Program-made: the position numbers and the translations under genes
Shown: in pieces, positions 40,891 through 50,474 of the stretch
How the letters are laid out: each line of letters starts with the position of its first letter
Numbering within the stretch: the first letter of the stretch is position 1
Notes under the pieces: model-generated
What the model saw: only the letters and a program-made list of their open reading frames with translations
Told to the model about the DNA's origin: nothing
The model's database searches: none
IMG/VR virus record: IMGVR_UViG_3300007512_001547
Span: 1-64,000 of that record
DNA from: a virus
Direction: 5' to 3' (one strand)
DNA length: 64,000 nt

Positions 40891-41163
40891 AGTAACTGTA
40901 CTCGAAGCATCAAGTTTGTAAATCTTACGCATTTTAATACCTACTTTTTGAGCAAATTTCTTGCTATCACAATACGAACAAACGTGTTTATAATCATTAC
41001 TTGCTCTATCTGGATCTACTTGTGACCTAGGTCTTAAAAATGTTACTCCACACGAATCACATTTAAAATAATATATGGTATTTTTTCTATGAAACGTATG
41101 ATATACGCCTAATTTACTTTGACGTTCATACAATCTCATCGTTTTCAACGTTTCTATGAACAT
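40885..41163 (-). CDS. Phage zinc-finger-like protein (minus strand)
   Basis: 92 residues with two CxxC pairs (CDSCG and CSYCD) spaced 27 residues apart in a basic protein, consistent with one structural zinc site. The segments MRLYERQSKLGVYHTFHRK and KKFAQKVGIKMRKIYK resemble a small conserved protein of marine T4-like phages. The ATG at 41163 is chosen since a late element on the same strand ends 5 nt before it; ATG 41139 is the alternative. Single-gene strand switch before the fibre genes. Function unknown; nucleic-acid binding is plausible. Confidence 0.8.
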   Translation of the reverse strand: MFIETLKTMRLYERQSKLGVYHTFHRKNTIYYFKCDSCGVTFLRPRSQVDPDRASNDYKHVCSYCDSKKFAQKVGIKMRKIYKLDASSTVTL

Positions 41164-41167
41164 ATAA

Positions 41168-41182
41168 GTATTTAATAAATAC
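41168..41182. promoter_or_regulatory. Near-palindromic bidirectional late promoter
   Basis: GTATTTAATAAATAC: TAAATA reads on the plus strand at 41176-41181 (toward ATG 41196) and on the minus strand at 41174-41169 (toward ATG 41163). Only the centre base breaks the palindrome. Confidence 0.65.
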
Positions 41183-41195
41183 GTATTATAATAAT

Positions 41196-42605
41196 ATGGC
41201 ACGATTAATAATAGACACTGGAACAGAAGGAAACACGGCAACAGGCGATACTTTACGTGGCGCTATGGCGAAGATCAACGCGAATTTCGTAGAGGTCTAC
41301 GATGATTTAGCCGGATCTAGTTTGGGTGGATTATTCACAAACAACCAAACCAATGGTGATGTAAAAATACAAGCCAATGGAACGGGTATAGTCGAAATAG
41401 ATCAATTACAAATTACAGATGATGCAATAACTTCGCTTGTTACAAACGGTGATGTGACACTAGCAGGTAACGGCACAGGTGTGGTACACGTGAACGATAC
41501 ATTAACAGTTGGTGTTAACAATACCAATGCAACCATAACAACTCTTGGAACTGGTGATTTAACATTAAGCACAAACAGTGGCACAAATTCAGGTACAATA
41601 AAAATAGCTGATGGTGCAGGTGGAAACATCACAGTTGAGCCTAATGGCTCAGGTGACATTTTATTAAAGGCAGGTGGTCAAGTTGGTATAGGAGATGTTA
41701 GTTCACCTGACACTTCATTACATATTAAACAATCCACTGCAACCATAACACTCCAGAGAACAAGTGATGCAAACACACCAGGTATTGATTTCCAAAGTGC
41801 CGGCGGTGACGTCAGAGCCAAGATGTACATGGATGGTACTAATGGAACAAACAAAGAAATTATTTTTAAAGTAAGAGATAATTCAAGTACGGACGAAAGA
41901 TTTAGAGTTACATGGACCGGGGCCAGTGTAACAGGAACTTTTAACATTATGAGTGATAGTGATTCTTCTTTAAGTGATGCTACCATCAGCATGACTGAGA
42001 ACAAAATTACAACATTAAGATCTAACGATAATCTAGAATTATCTGCGAATGGTACAGGCAAGGTCTATACAGACAGTAATTTACATTTACATTCTGCTAC
42101 ACCGCTTATTCAATTTCAAAGAACAGACAACGCAAACGTGCCTGGAATAAGTTTTTTAGGTGATGGTGGAACAGAAGGGGCCAGTATTAAATTTGATGGA
42201 ACTGATGGTACAACAAACGAAATAATTTTAAGTTCTTTTTATTCTAGTGCTGTAACAGAAAGACTTAGAGTTACAACAACAGGAGCCAAAGTTTCAGGCA
42301 CTTTGGACGTAGACGGTGCCATCACGATAACAGATAACAAAATTAGTGCTTCAAGAAGTAATGACGATTTAAATTTAGCGGCGTCAGGAACTGGTAATAT
42401 TGTTGTTGGTGCAATTACAATAAACGGTACAACTATAAGTTCAGCAGATTCAACAAAAATATCAATTGCAGAAGCAGTAGATATAAATGGTAATTTAGTT
42501 GCAACAGGATCACAAATAGATTTTACTAATCTTCCAACATCGGATCCAAGTGTTGCAGGAAGACTTTGGAGAAGTGGAACAGATCTAAAAATTAGTATAG
42601 GATAA
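41196..42605 (+). CDS. Virion fibre-like protein with GTG-repeat modules (469 aa)
   Basis: N-terminal module TGDTLRGAMAKINANFVEVYDDL is shared with the genes at 42612 and 43667 and is typical of fibre or tail-associated proteins in marine T4-like phages. Behind it come repeats of the form DLTLSxNxGTN and ASGTGNIVVGAITINGTTI, a beta-helix-like pattern. No C-terminal enzyme domain. Host contact or tail decoration is likely. Confidence 0.8.
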   Translation: MARLIIDTGTEGNTATGDTLRGAMAKINANFVEVYDDLAGSSLGGLFTNNQTNGDVKIQANGTGIVEIDQLQITDDAITSLVTNGDVTLAGNGTGVVHVNDTLTVGVNNTNATITTLGTGDLTLSTNSGTNSGTIKIADGAGGNITVEPNGSGDILLKAGGQVGIGDVSSPDTSLHIKQSTATITLQRTSDANTPGIDFQSAGGDVRAKMYMDGTNGTNKEIIFKVRDNSSTDERFRVTWTGASVTGTFNIMSDSDSSLSDATISMTENKITTLRSNDNLELSANGTGKVYTDSNLHLHSATPLIQFQRTDNANVPGISFLGDGGTEGASIKFDGTDGTTNEIILSSFYSSAVTERLRVTTTGAKVSGTLDVDGAITITDNKISASRSNDDLNLAASGTGNIVVGAITINGTTISSADSTKISIAEAVDINGNLVATGSQIDFTNLPTSDPSVAGRLWRSGTDLKISIG

Positions 42606-42611
42606 TAAACA

Positions 42612-43610
42612 ATGGCACAGACAACAATTAATGTAGGTAGTAACGCAAATGACGGAACAGGTGATGATTTAAGATCAGCATTTATTTCTGTAAATGCTAA
42701 CTTCACAGAATTATATGCGGCATCTCCTGCAACTTCTTCAATATCACTTGCAGGAAATACAATTTCTACAAATGCCTCAAATGCAAATTTAAAATTATTA
42801 GCATCTGGTACAGGTGTTATAGAATTAGAAGGAATTCAAATTAGAGATAACCACATTGAAGGTACAAGATCAAATGAAGATTTAATTGTATCTGCATCAG
42901 GTACAGGAAACATTATTGTAGGTGCAATTAGAATTAATGGTACAACTTTAAGTGCAGATGATTCTAGTTCAATTAAAATTAATGAAACATTACAAGTCAA
43001 TACAATTTCTTCTGATGATTCTAGTGCTGTAACAGTCTCAGACAATTTAAATATATCTGGAACTTTAAGTGTAAACACAATTGATACCAATTCAATTTCA
43101 TCTTCAGACTCAACTGCAATACAAATTAATGATGCATTAAACGTTTCTGGAACTTTAAGTGCAAACATACTTGACACAAACGTAATATCGTCTACAGATT
43201 CTAGTGCTGTAACAATATCAGACAACTTGCAAGTCAATGGAACACTAACAGCAACATCAATTACTGGATTAACCGTATTAAACAATTCTTCACAATCAGA
43301 TGGCACAGTAACACACGCAGGTTCATCTGGACAACAACCATTAGACAGTTTTGTTCATGCAACTTACAGAAGTGCAAAATATCAAGTTAGTATTACAGAT
43401 GCGGCAGAGAGTAGATATGCACTTGACGAAATCTACGTAACTCATAACGGTACAACTGCTTTCATATCAACAACAGGTGTAAGTTCAACTGGAGCATCAT
43501 TAGCAACTTACTCAGCAGATATTAGTGGTAACAACTGTAGAATTTTAATAGTTCCTGTATCTAATAATTCAGTTACATATAAGTTTGTTAAAACGTTAAT
43601 CAAAGTATAA
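42612..43610 (+). CDS. Virion fibre-like protein (332 aa)
   Basis: Same N-terminal module (NDGTGDDLRSAFISVNANFTELY) and GTG modules as its neighbours. Residues about 130-220 consist of a 30-residue unit repeated three times (ISS.DS.A..I.D.L.VSGTLS). The C-terminal 100 residues (QPLDSFVHATYRSAKYQVSITDA) look like a globular tip also seen in phage structural proteins. The repeat length could tune fibre length. Confidence 0.8.
   Translation: MAQTTINVGSNANDGTGDDLRSAFISVNANFTELYAASPATSSISLAGNTISTNASNANLKLLASGTGVIELEGIQIRDNHIEGTRSNEDLIVSASGTGNIIVGAIRINGTTLSADDSSSIKINETLQVNTISSDDSSAVTVSDNLNISGTLSVNTIDTNSISSSDSTAIQINDALNVSGTLSANILDTNVISSTDSSAVTISDNLQVNGTLTATSITGLTVLNNSSQSDGTVTHAGSSGQQPLDSFVHATYRSAKYQVSITDAAESRYALDEIYVTHNGTTAFISTTGVSSTGASLATYSADISGNNCRILIVPVSNNSVTYKFVKTLIKV
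43000..43270 (+). repeat. 90-bp tandem repeat in fibre gene
   Basis: Segments 180 nt apart (43017-43046 and 43197-43226) and 90 nt apart (43056 and 43146) are near identical, giving about three 90-bp units in frame. Confidence 0.8.
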
Positions 43611-43638
43611 AATTACATTCGGTTTATAAAATTTCTAA

Positions 43639-43657
43639 TAAATAATCATATTAGGAG
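43639..43657 (+). promoter_or_regulatory. Late-type promoter with Shine-Dalgarno
   Basis: TAAATA at 43639-43644, AGGAG near 43653, ATG 43667 (22 nt from the element). Confidence 0.65.
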
Positions 43658-43666
43658 ATTTAAAAC

Positions 43667-45529
43667 ATGGCACAACAAACAGTTAGCATAGGTTCATCAG
43701 CAAATGACGGTACAGGTGATCCATTAAGAACAGCATTTACAAAGATAAATGCAAATTTTACAGAATTATACGGCGATACTGCCGAAGCAAATGATATACT
43801 AGATGATACATCACCCCAATTAGGTGGTAATCTAGATATAAACGGATTTAATATTACATCAGCAAGATCAAACGAAAATATTAGAATTATTCCTAACGGA
43901 ACAGGTACAGTTGAGCTTGAAGGAACAACTAATGTTACAGGAAGTTTAACAGCAACAGGAAATATTTTTGCAAATGGAAACATTAACCTTGGTGATGGTG
44001 CAGGTGACCAAACAAAAGTAACTGGTGTATTTGAAGCAGACCAATTACAAATTGATGGTACAACATTAACAAGCACAGTTACAAACGGTGACGTAACTAT
44101 AACTGGAAATGCAACAGGTGGTGTCATTATTGAAAATTTAACTTTTAATGATAACACAATAACCTCACCTTCAAACAGTCATATATCAATTCAACCAGGT
44201 GGAACAGGTAATGTTGTAGTAGGTGCAGTAACAGTTAGTGGTACAACTTTAAGTGCGGCAGATTCATCTCAAATTACAATAGCAGAAGCATTACAAGTTA
44301 ACGGTGCGGCAACTTTAGGAACAAGTGTAACATTGGCAACAGGTGCAACTGTAACAGGTATCTTAGATGAAGATGCTATGGGAACAAATTCAGCAACACA
44401 ACTTGCTACACAACAATCAATAAAAGCATATGCAGATACAAAAGCAGTATTAACAGGTTCAACTAATAATACTATTACAACAGTAACAGGTGCTCATGCA
44501 TTCCAAGGTGAAGCAAACTTAACTTTTGATGGTAGTACACTAGCCGTAACAGGAGCAGGAACATTTAGTACTACTTTAGGAATAACTGGAACACTAACAA
44601 CAGCAGATATTACTACAACTGGAACACACACAGTTACAGGACAATCAGATATTGACTATGTAAGAATTAAAGATCATGCAATTACAACAAATGCCTCAAA
44701 TGCTAACTTAGACCTTTCAGCAAATAGTACAGGTGTTGTTAATGTTGCATCAGCAATGACAACTATTGGACAAACTATTACAGGTGACGTTGTTGTTACA
44801 GGTAGAATGGATGTTGACAACGTTGCAATAAACGGAAACGGTATTATAGCAACAAATTCAAATGGTGCGTTAAACATAAATCCTAATGGTACAGGTATAA
44901 TCACACTGGGTGGATCTTATGTTCATGTACCTGAACAAATATTATGTGGAGAACTATGGTGCGATTATGGTATAGAAATGGGCACAGGAGCCACTATTGC
45001 ACAACGATCAACTAACGAAAATTTAGTATTTGAAACTAACGGTACTGGAGTAGTAACTACTGCTTCACAATTAACATTGACTGGATCTTTTAAACCAGCA
45101 ATACATACTTTCACGGCAACTGATGCAATTACAGAAACAGAACACGCAGGTAGAACATTATTACTTGGTGAAGTAGGTGGTAATGCACTAGTTACATTAA
45201 CACTACCAGACGCAACAGGTTCAGGTGCAACATACAAATTCATAGTAACAGTTGTGAACACATCAACCTATGTAATCAAAGCACCAGATGCCAATAACAC
45301 TATTGACGGTATCATGATGTACCTAGATGAAGACGCAACGGCAGTTACAGCATTTCCAACAGTAGCGGCTACTGATACTATCACCATTAATGGTGGTACA
45401 ACAGGTGGTCAAATAGGTGACTATCTTGAACTAGTTGATATAGCAACTGACCAATGGCACGTTAGAGGAACTATGAGATGCCTTACAGGTGTTAATCCAG
45501 CAACTTGCTTTAGTGCTACTGTATCTTAA
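43667..45529 (+). CDS. Virion fibre-like protein (620 aa)
   Basis: Largest of the three GTG-module proteins. N-terminal NDGTGDPLRTAFTKINANFTELY is followed by many modules (NIRIIPNGTGTVELEG; ISIQPGGTGNVVVGAV; LNINPNGTGIITLGG) and a C-terminal domain with LVTLTLPDATGSGATYKF, a pattern common in phage decoration domains. Has both late promoter and strong ribosome site, so high late expression is expected. Confidence 0.82.
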   Translation: MAQQTVSIGSSANDGTGDPLRTAFTKINANFTELYGDTAEANDILDDTSPQLGGNLDINGFNITSARSNENIRIIPNGTGTVELEGTTNVTGSLTATGNIFANGNINLGDGAGDQTKVTGVFEADQLQIDGTTLTSTVTNGDVTITGNATGGVIIENLTFNDNTITSPSNSHISIQPGGTGNVVVGAVTVSGTTLSAADSSQITIAEALQVNGAATLGTSVTLATGATVTGILDEDAMGTNSATQLATQQSIKAYADTKAVLTGSTNNTITTVTGAHAFQGEANLTFDGSTLAVTGAGTFSTTLGITGTLTTADITTTGTHTVTGQSDIDYVRIKDHAITTNASNANLDLSANSTGVVNVASAMTTIGQTITGDVVVTGRMDVDNVAINGNGIIATNSNGALNINPNGTGIITLGGSYVHVPEQILCGELWCDYGIEMGTGATIAQRSTNENLVFETNGTGVVTTASQLTLTGSFKPAIHTFTATDAITETEHAGRTLLLGEVGGNALVTLTLPDATGSGATYKFIVTVVNTSTYVIKAPDANNTIDGIMMYLDEDATAVTAFPTVAATDTITINGGTTGGQIGDYLELVDIATDQWHVRGTMRCLTGVNPATCFSATVS

Positions 45530-45546
45530 TAGTATCTAAAACTCAA

Positions 45547-45563
45547 TAAATACTGGTGAAGGA
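45547..45563 (+). promoter_or_regulatory. Late-type promoter with Shine-Dalgarno
   Basis: TAAATA at 45547-45552, GAAGGAG near 45558-45564, ATG 45574 (21 nt). Confidence 0.65.
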
Positions 45564-45573
45564 GTAAGTTCTA

Positions 45574-48075
45574 ATGTCGACACCAGTGTGGTCAACCACA
45601 GCAGGTAAACTTGCATCAATTGATGAGCAAGTGTCATATTCGCTACAATTAGAAGCGAATACAGCCGATTCTACGGCTATCACTTACTCCGTAATTGCAG
45701 GGAGCCTACCTTCAGGAATGGAACTTACTTCAGCAGGCTTACTTACAGGGATTCCAGCTGAGGTTTCGAAAAGAACTAGATACACCTTCGTTGTACGTGC
45801 CACAGCTGGAACAACAATTACAGATAGAAATTTTTATTTAGATATAGAAGGTGCAGACGCACCAACATTTACAACTGCATCAGGACAACTCCAGTTAGAT
45901 GACTCTTCAAGAGTTGGTTTATATTGGATATTGGATGGATCATCGTTATCATTCCAAATAGCGGCAAGTGATACAGATACAAGAGCAGGACAATCGTTAG
46001 TTTATGAAATTGTACAAGGTGCATTACCACCAGGTATTACTATGTCAGCAACAGGATTAATATCTGGAATAGTACAACTTACAGAAGATGAACGATATGG
46101 ACCACAAGGTGGATATGCAGAAGATTATGATGATTATGTTTACGATAGAACAGTATTTTCAAAATCTAGATCAATAAATTATGATTTTATAGTAAGAGTT
46201 TCAGATAGTACAAGTTATGTAGATCAAAATAATTCAATATTTGTTTATACAGCAGATTATTGGAGAGTATCAAATTCAGAAATTACAGTAGACATGAATG
46301 AAATAGGGGGTTCAGCATTAACAGTTGATTTTAGTGCTAATAGAAGACCAATTTTCAAAACAGCATCAGCCCTTGGAACATTTAGACATGACAACGCCTG
46401 TGTAATTAAAATTGACGTTGAAGATTTTGATCCATTACAAGCAGATTTAGAATATTCAATCGTATCAGGTGCTATGCCTTCAGGTTTATCAATTAATATT
46501 AGCTCTGGAGAAATATATGGAACATTGGCAAGACAGACCGCTATTGAAACAAGTTATACATTTACAATAAGAGCGAACAGAGTTGTATCAACTGGAATAA
46601 ATGTGTTCACTGATCAAATATTTACAATGAAAGTAATTGGTGAAATTGATATTGGAATTACATTTACAACTCCAGCAACCATTGGTACATTGACGGCAGA
46701 TATTCCAAGTATATTATCATTTTCAGCAGTAGCAGAAGAAACAAATAGAGTTTTAACTTATAGTTTAACATCTGGATCGTTGCCAACAGGTATAACATTA
46801 TCTCCACAAGGAAATTTAATAGGAACAATTGATCCAAGTGACTTTACTGATTCAACTCGAGCATATACATTTACAGTTACGGTTAGTGACCAATATCAGT
46901 CATTAGCAACATCAAAAGAATTTACATTAAACATTGACATACCATATACTACTATTGAATATGGTAATATGACCGGACATTCAACATCTTTTATTGATCA
47001 AAATATATTTTATAATATTGCACAAGATCCAAATATTAATTCTCCTGAATATATTTACAGACCAGAGGATAATAATTTTGGAATGAAACTAAATCCTGAA
47101 ATGTTAATGATGGCAGGATTACAAGCACAAACACTTACAGCATTCCAACAACAAATGGAACAAAATCATGCTCCAAAAACTTTATATTTTGGAGAATTAA
47201 AAACAGCAGTTGCAAAAGAAAACAATATTATAAAATATGAAGTTGTTTATCTTGAAATGACAGACAAACTTGTTAATAATGATGGTACAGCAATTAGTTC
47301 ATCGGTTTCATTAAGAACAGATGTTGCAAAACCTATGTTAGGTCCAAGAGCAGGAACAGTTAATTTAACTACTGATATGGATGACTTCAATATTACAACC
47401 TCTGGCGGATTATCATTTAGCACGTCTGGCTCTAAAGTTCCATATGCTGGTCAAATTTCAGCAGATTTAGATTATATGGCAACACTTTATCCAAATGCAG
47501 TTGCAAATATGAGAAGTAGAATGAAAACTTTAGGACATAAAGAATGGGACCATTTGCCTTTATGGATGAAAACAACACAATCAGGTGACCTAGCACCATT
47601 GGGGTTTGTATTAGCAGTACCTATATGTTATTGCAAGGCAGGTACATCTGCTTTGTTAAAGAAAAGAATAAAAGATAAAGGATTAATTTTTAGAAATATT
47701 GACTTTATTGTAGATAGATATCAAGTTAGTAAAAGCAAAGTTACACCTGCTAAATTCACAGCAGATGGCTCAACTACTACATTCCAATTAGATGAGATTG
47801 TACATGAAGAAGATATTTTGGTTAAAGAAGGTAGTGATATTGTTTATGCTGGAGACGGAGTAACAGCAGACAATAACCAAAAGCCAACAGATTTAACTGC
47901 TGATGGTGAATTAAGATCTGCAGACCATGAATATGGCATTGAACTTACTCATAATACTTCAACTAGTAAAACTACAATTACTTTTACCAAAGAAGTACCG
48001 TCAGACGGCACTATTATTACAGTCGAAAGAGCTAACGATAAATATCTTAAATTTAGAAGCAAAGGAATATTTTAA
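45574..48075 (+). CDS. Ig-like repeat virion protein (He_PIG type, 833 aa)
   Basis: Four putative Ig-like repeats with the SLPSGM..S..G...G signature: AGSLPSGMELTSAGLLTG, QGALPPGITMSATGLISG, SGAMPSGLSINISSGEIYG and SGSLPTGITLSPQGNLIG, ending near residue 450. The C-terminal 380 residues are unlike these and include a helix-rich stretch (MLMMAGLQAQTLTAFQQQM) and a terminal beta domain (STTTFQLDEIVHEEDILVKEG). Typical of long tail or neck fibres in marine T4-like phages. Coupled by TAATG to the next gene. Confidence 0.82.
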   Translation: MSTPVWSTTAGKLASIDEQVSYSLQLEANTADSTAITYSVIAGSLPSGMELTSAGLLTGIPAEVSKRTRYTFVVRATAGTTITDRNFYLDIEGADAPTFTTASGQLQLDDSSRVGLYWILDGSSLSFQIAASDTDTRAGQSLVYEIVQGALPPGITMSATGLISGIVQLTEDERYGPQGGYAEDYDDYVYDRTVFSKSRSINYDFIVRVSDSTSYVDQNNSIFVYTADYWRVSNSEITVDMNEIGGSALTVDFSANRRPIFKTASALGTFRHDNACVIKIDVEDFDPLQADLEYSIVSGAMPSGLSINISSGEIYGTLARQTAIETSYTFTIRANRVVSTGINVFTDQIFTMKVIGEIDIGITFTTPATIGTLTADIPSILSFSAVAEETNRVLTYSLTSGSLPTGITLSPQGNLIGTIDPSDFTDSTRAYTFTVTVSDQYQSLATSKEFTLNIDIPYTTIEYGNMTGHSTSFIDQNIFYNIAQDPNINSPEYIYRPEDNNFGMKLNPEMLMMAGLQAQTLTAFQQQMEQNHAPKTLYFGELKTAVAKENNIIKYEVVYLEMTDKLVNNDGTAISSSVSLRTDVAKPMLGPRAGTVNLTTDMDDFNITTSGGLSFSTSGSKVPYAGQISADLDYMATLYPNAVANMRSRMKTLGHKEWDHLPLWMKTTQSGDLAPLGFVLAVPICYCKAGTSALLKKRIKDKGLIFRNIDFIVDRYQVSKSKVTPAKFTADGSTTTFQLDEIVHEEDILVKEGSDIVYAGDGVTADNNQKPTDLTADGELRSADHEYGIELTHNTSTSKTTITFTKEVPSDGTIITVERANDKYLKFRSKGIF

Positions 48076-48638
48076 TGGCAAGTAACATAGTACCAGGTAA
48101 CGTAGACGGCACTTATCCTAAAGCAGGACAGGATAACAGTTCACAAGGATTTAGAGATAATTTTAGTGCAATTAAAAACAATTTTACTGAAGCAGTAACA
48201 GAAATAGAAGCATTACAAACAAACAAAGCAAACTTAAACGCTTCAAGTGATTTTGCTGATAATGAAGTTATTAGAGCAAAATTTAAAGATACATCAGAAA
48301 CAGTATACGCACATGGTACAACTGGTGGTGCAATTACATTAAATCACCAAAATGGACATTACCAAACTATAACGTCTAATGCATCTATAACATTATCATT
48401 TACCAATTGGCCTGCTACAGCAACACTGGGTAGAATTGTATTAGATATTACGTTTGCATCTACAGCACACACGATTACAATTCCAACTGCTGTATTAGTA
48501 TCTGGTTTAGTATTAGGTGGAGATGGCTCTTCTAATACAATAACTTGTCCAACATCTGGAAGATATGTTTACGAGTTTACAACTCCAGATGCAGGTACAA
48601 CAATTTTAATGAACCAATTGGGTAACAACTACATCTAA
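48075..48638 (+). CDS. Virion fibre-associated protein (187 aa)
   Basis: Begins IVPGNVDGTYPKAGQDNSS, then FRDNFSAIKNNFTEAVTEI, a divergent form of the N-terminal module of the three fibre genes. The C-terminal half is a beta domain (GAITLNHQNGHYQTI). Well represented in marine T4-like phages as a structural protein. Confidence 0.8.
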   Translation: MASNIVPGNVDGTYPKAGQDNSSQGFRDNFSAIKNNFTEAVTEIEALQTNKANLNASSDFADNEVIRAKFKDTSETVYAHGTTGGAITLNHQNGHYQTITSNASITLSFTNWPATATLGRIVLDITFASTAHTITIPTAVLVSGLVLGGDGSSNTITCPTSGRYVYEFTTPDAGTTILMNQLGNNYI

Positions 48639-48650
48639 TAGGAGGTAGTA

Positions 48651-48902
48651 ATGTATTTTCATCCATTACAAGAAGAAATCGGAAATTTATCTGAAGAAGA
48701 TATCTCCAAAAGAATAAAAGAGCTTTCTAGAAAAGTTGCTATTGCTAGACGAGGCAGAAATCCAGACATGTTACAAAAACTACAACATGCACTTGGAACT
48801 TATCAAGATGCTATTAGACAAAGAAGAGTTGAACAATGGCACAAAGACTTTAAAAAAGCAAGAGGCGAACCAGATTTAGGTGATTTAATCAACATTGAAT
48901 AG
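48651..48902 (+). CDS. Conserved phage-type helical protein (83 aa)
   Basis: A good Shine-Dalgarno (GGAGG near 48642) precedes the ATG. Helical and basic-acidic throughout (DISKRIKELSRKVAIARRGRNPDML). Similar small proteins occur beside structural genes in marine T4-like phages; function unknown. Confidence 0.72.
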   Translation: MYFHPLQEEIGNLSEEDISKRIKELSRKVAIARRGRNPDMLQKLQHALGTYQDAIRQRRVEQWHKDFKKARGEPDLGDLINIE

Positions 48903-48914
48903 TAAGTATGTTTA

Positions 48915-49547
48915 ATGCCAAATTCATTTAGTTGGAAAACAAAATTTAAATCAATTATAATTGTAGACGGTGAATTATTCGCAAACGAATATAGTATTAA
49001 ACTTTTCATAACACCCTACACTGCAAATTTAAAAGAACAAACAGAATATTTTGATAGATTAAAAAATCTCTTTGAAATGGTAATGGCGAATACAATTACT
49101 ACATGGAAAGATGAACCTCTTTACCATACTTTACAAAAATCATCTAACAATAGATTTATAGAATTACCAAAGCCACCATATGATCAAATAATGGCGGCGG
49201 TATGCTTCTGCAAAGCAAATGCAATTTTAGATTCTGTAATTGTAGTGAATAAATTAGAACTTTCTAGTTGGCAAGGGGATGGTATTACATATTCGGTTGA
49301 CAAAGATAGTAAAGAACTTATACTATTAGATACACCTGATTGGTTTTCAAAAAAATATGAAGGTTTTGATCCATGGTGGTTAAGGGCAGACACGGCAACA
49401 TATGATAGAGAACTTGATAAAGGCATATACACAGGACACTTTAGTTGGAATAATAAAATACCAGTTGACAAGAAGCACGAAACCCATGCTAAAATATTTG
49501 AGTTTAATCCAAAGGTTTTAGATGGTGGGAAAGATAAAAATAAATGA
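48915..49547 (+). CDS. Hypothetical protein (210 aa)
   Basis: Begins with strands FKSIIIVDGELFANEYSIKLFITPY. A cysteine pair CFCKAN and a Trp-rich FDPWWLRAD follow. No motif recognised. Overlaps the next gene by 26 nt. Probably structural or replication-linked by position, without direct support. Confidence 0.7.
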   Translation: MPNSFSWKTKFKSIIIVDGELFANEYSIKLFITPYTANLKEQTEYFDRLKNLFEMVMANTITTWKDEPLYHTLQKSSNNRFIELPKPPYDQIMAAVCFCKANAILDSVIVVNKLELSSWQGDGITYSVDKDSKELILLDTPDWFSKKYEGFDPWWLRADTATYDRELDKGIYTGHFSWNNKIPVDKKHETHAKIFEFNPKVLDGGKDKNK

Positions 49548-50043
49548 AACAGGTGATTGTATCTTTACAGAAGAAGATGCAATAGATTCACTCTATACTA
49601 ATCCAGACTTCGATATATCAAAATTATTCTTTGAAGACACTGAACAATACAATAACAGCATAAAAAATACCGGAATTGATCTACAACAATTACAAACTGT
49701 ACCAAAACGACCTACTCCAGCAAAAGTTGATGCAACAAATATTGCTAATTGGCACATGCCACAAAAGTATTATGAATTAAATGTATTGGAATGGTTATTG
49801 AATAAGTGTCAAAACGATTTTGAGAAAAAAAGAGTAGAACAAGAATATTTGTTATTTGAAAAGAAAAACTTTATAAAAGTATTACAATTTTTAATCTACT
49901 TTGTAGATACATTACGAAAAAACAATATAGTATGGGGTGTGGGTAGAGGTAGTAGTGTGGCAAGTTTTTGTTTATTTTTAATTGGCGTACATAAGATAAA
50001 TCCATTGCAATATAACTTAAATATCGCCGAATTTTTAAGATGA
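49522..50043 (+). CDS. Fragment-like protein with DNA polymerase III alpha (DnaE) motif
   Basis: 173 residues. The C-terminal part reads WGVGRGSSVASFCLFLIGVH then INPLQYNLNIAEFLR, which matches the GRGS..GS...Y.LGI..DP..Y.L.F.RFL segment in the palm of C-family polymerases. The protein ends just there, before the catalytic Asp residues, so it cannot polymerise. The N-terminal 100 residues are unlike DnaE. It may be a host-derived piece kept as a clamp- or polymerase-binding protein. Confidence 0.72.
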   Translation: MVGKIKINETGDCIFTEEDAIDSLYTNPDFDISKLFFEDTEQYNNSIKNTGIDLQQLQTVPKRPTPAKVDATNIANWHMPQKYYELNVLEWLLNKCQNDFEKKRVEQEYLLFEKKNFIKVLQFLIYFVDTLRKNNIVWGVGRGSSVASFCLFLIGVHKINPLQYNLNIAEFLR

Positions 50044-50052
50044 TAAGTAAAA

Positions 50053-50063
50053 TATAATAGGAG
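50053..50063 (+). promoter_or_regulatory. -10 element plus Shine-Dalgarno
   Basis: TATAAT (50053-50058) directly followed by AGGAG, before ATG 50070. No clear -35. The same TATAAT-plus-SD arrangement precedes dnaK. Confidence 0.45.
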
Positions 50064-50069
50064 CATAAA

Positions 50070-50456
50070 ATGGTAGCAAGAGCACCCAGAAAAAGAATGT
50101 ATAGAACAATGCAAGGTCGTATGGTAGATATTGAAAAATTACGAACGGCAAACGAAACAGTTAGAGCCGTTGGTAATATGAATGTTAATGCTAGAGGTGA
50201 TGTATTAGGACCACATGGACAAATTGTAACATCAAAAGCAGAAGTAATGAAAACATATTACGAACAACCAAAAGGTAAGGTTGATGATACACCTGCAAGA
50301 GCAAAACCTACACCTCCAAGAAAAACACCTCCAACACCAGTACAAAAAATGACTCCAGTGGAATCAAAACCAACTGCTAAACCAGTAGAAACATTTAAAC
50401 CAAAAACTCCCACTGAGAAAAAAGGTATTGACGCCGCACTTGACGGATTAGAATAA
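50070..50456 (+). CDS. Proline-rich conserved phage protein (128 aa)
   Basis: The N-terminus (ARAPRKRMYRTMQGRMVDIEKL) and NVNARGDVLGPHGQIV resemble a protein widespread in marine T4-like phages. The C-terminal half is a Pro/Lys/Thr-rich linker ending in a short helix (GIDAALDGLE). Role unknown, perhaps a scaffold or virion linker. Confidence 0.75.
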   Translation: MVARAPRKRMYRTMQGRMVDIEKLRTANETVRAVGNMNVNARGDVLGPHGQIVTSKAEVMKTYYEQPKGKVDDTPARAKPTPPRKTPPTPVQKMTPVESKPTAKPVETFKPKTPTEKKGIDAALDGLE

Positions 50457-50468
50457 ATCTTATATAAT
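50440..50468 (+). promoter_or_regulatory. Consensus promoter of the gp31-like gene
   Basis: TTGACG (50440-50445), 17-nt spacer, TATAAT (50463-50468), then 6 nt to ATG 50475. Lies in the end of the previous gene. Predicted leaderless. Confidence 0.78.
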
Positions 50469-50474
50469 ACTTCT

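Noticed and set aside
41402-45261. Several minus-strand frames opposite the fibre genes
   Set aside because: They are Val/Pro-rich antisense products of Thr/Gly/Asn repeats without starts or signals of their own.
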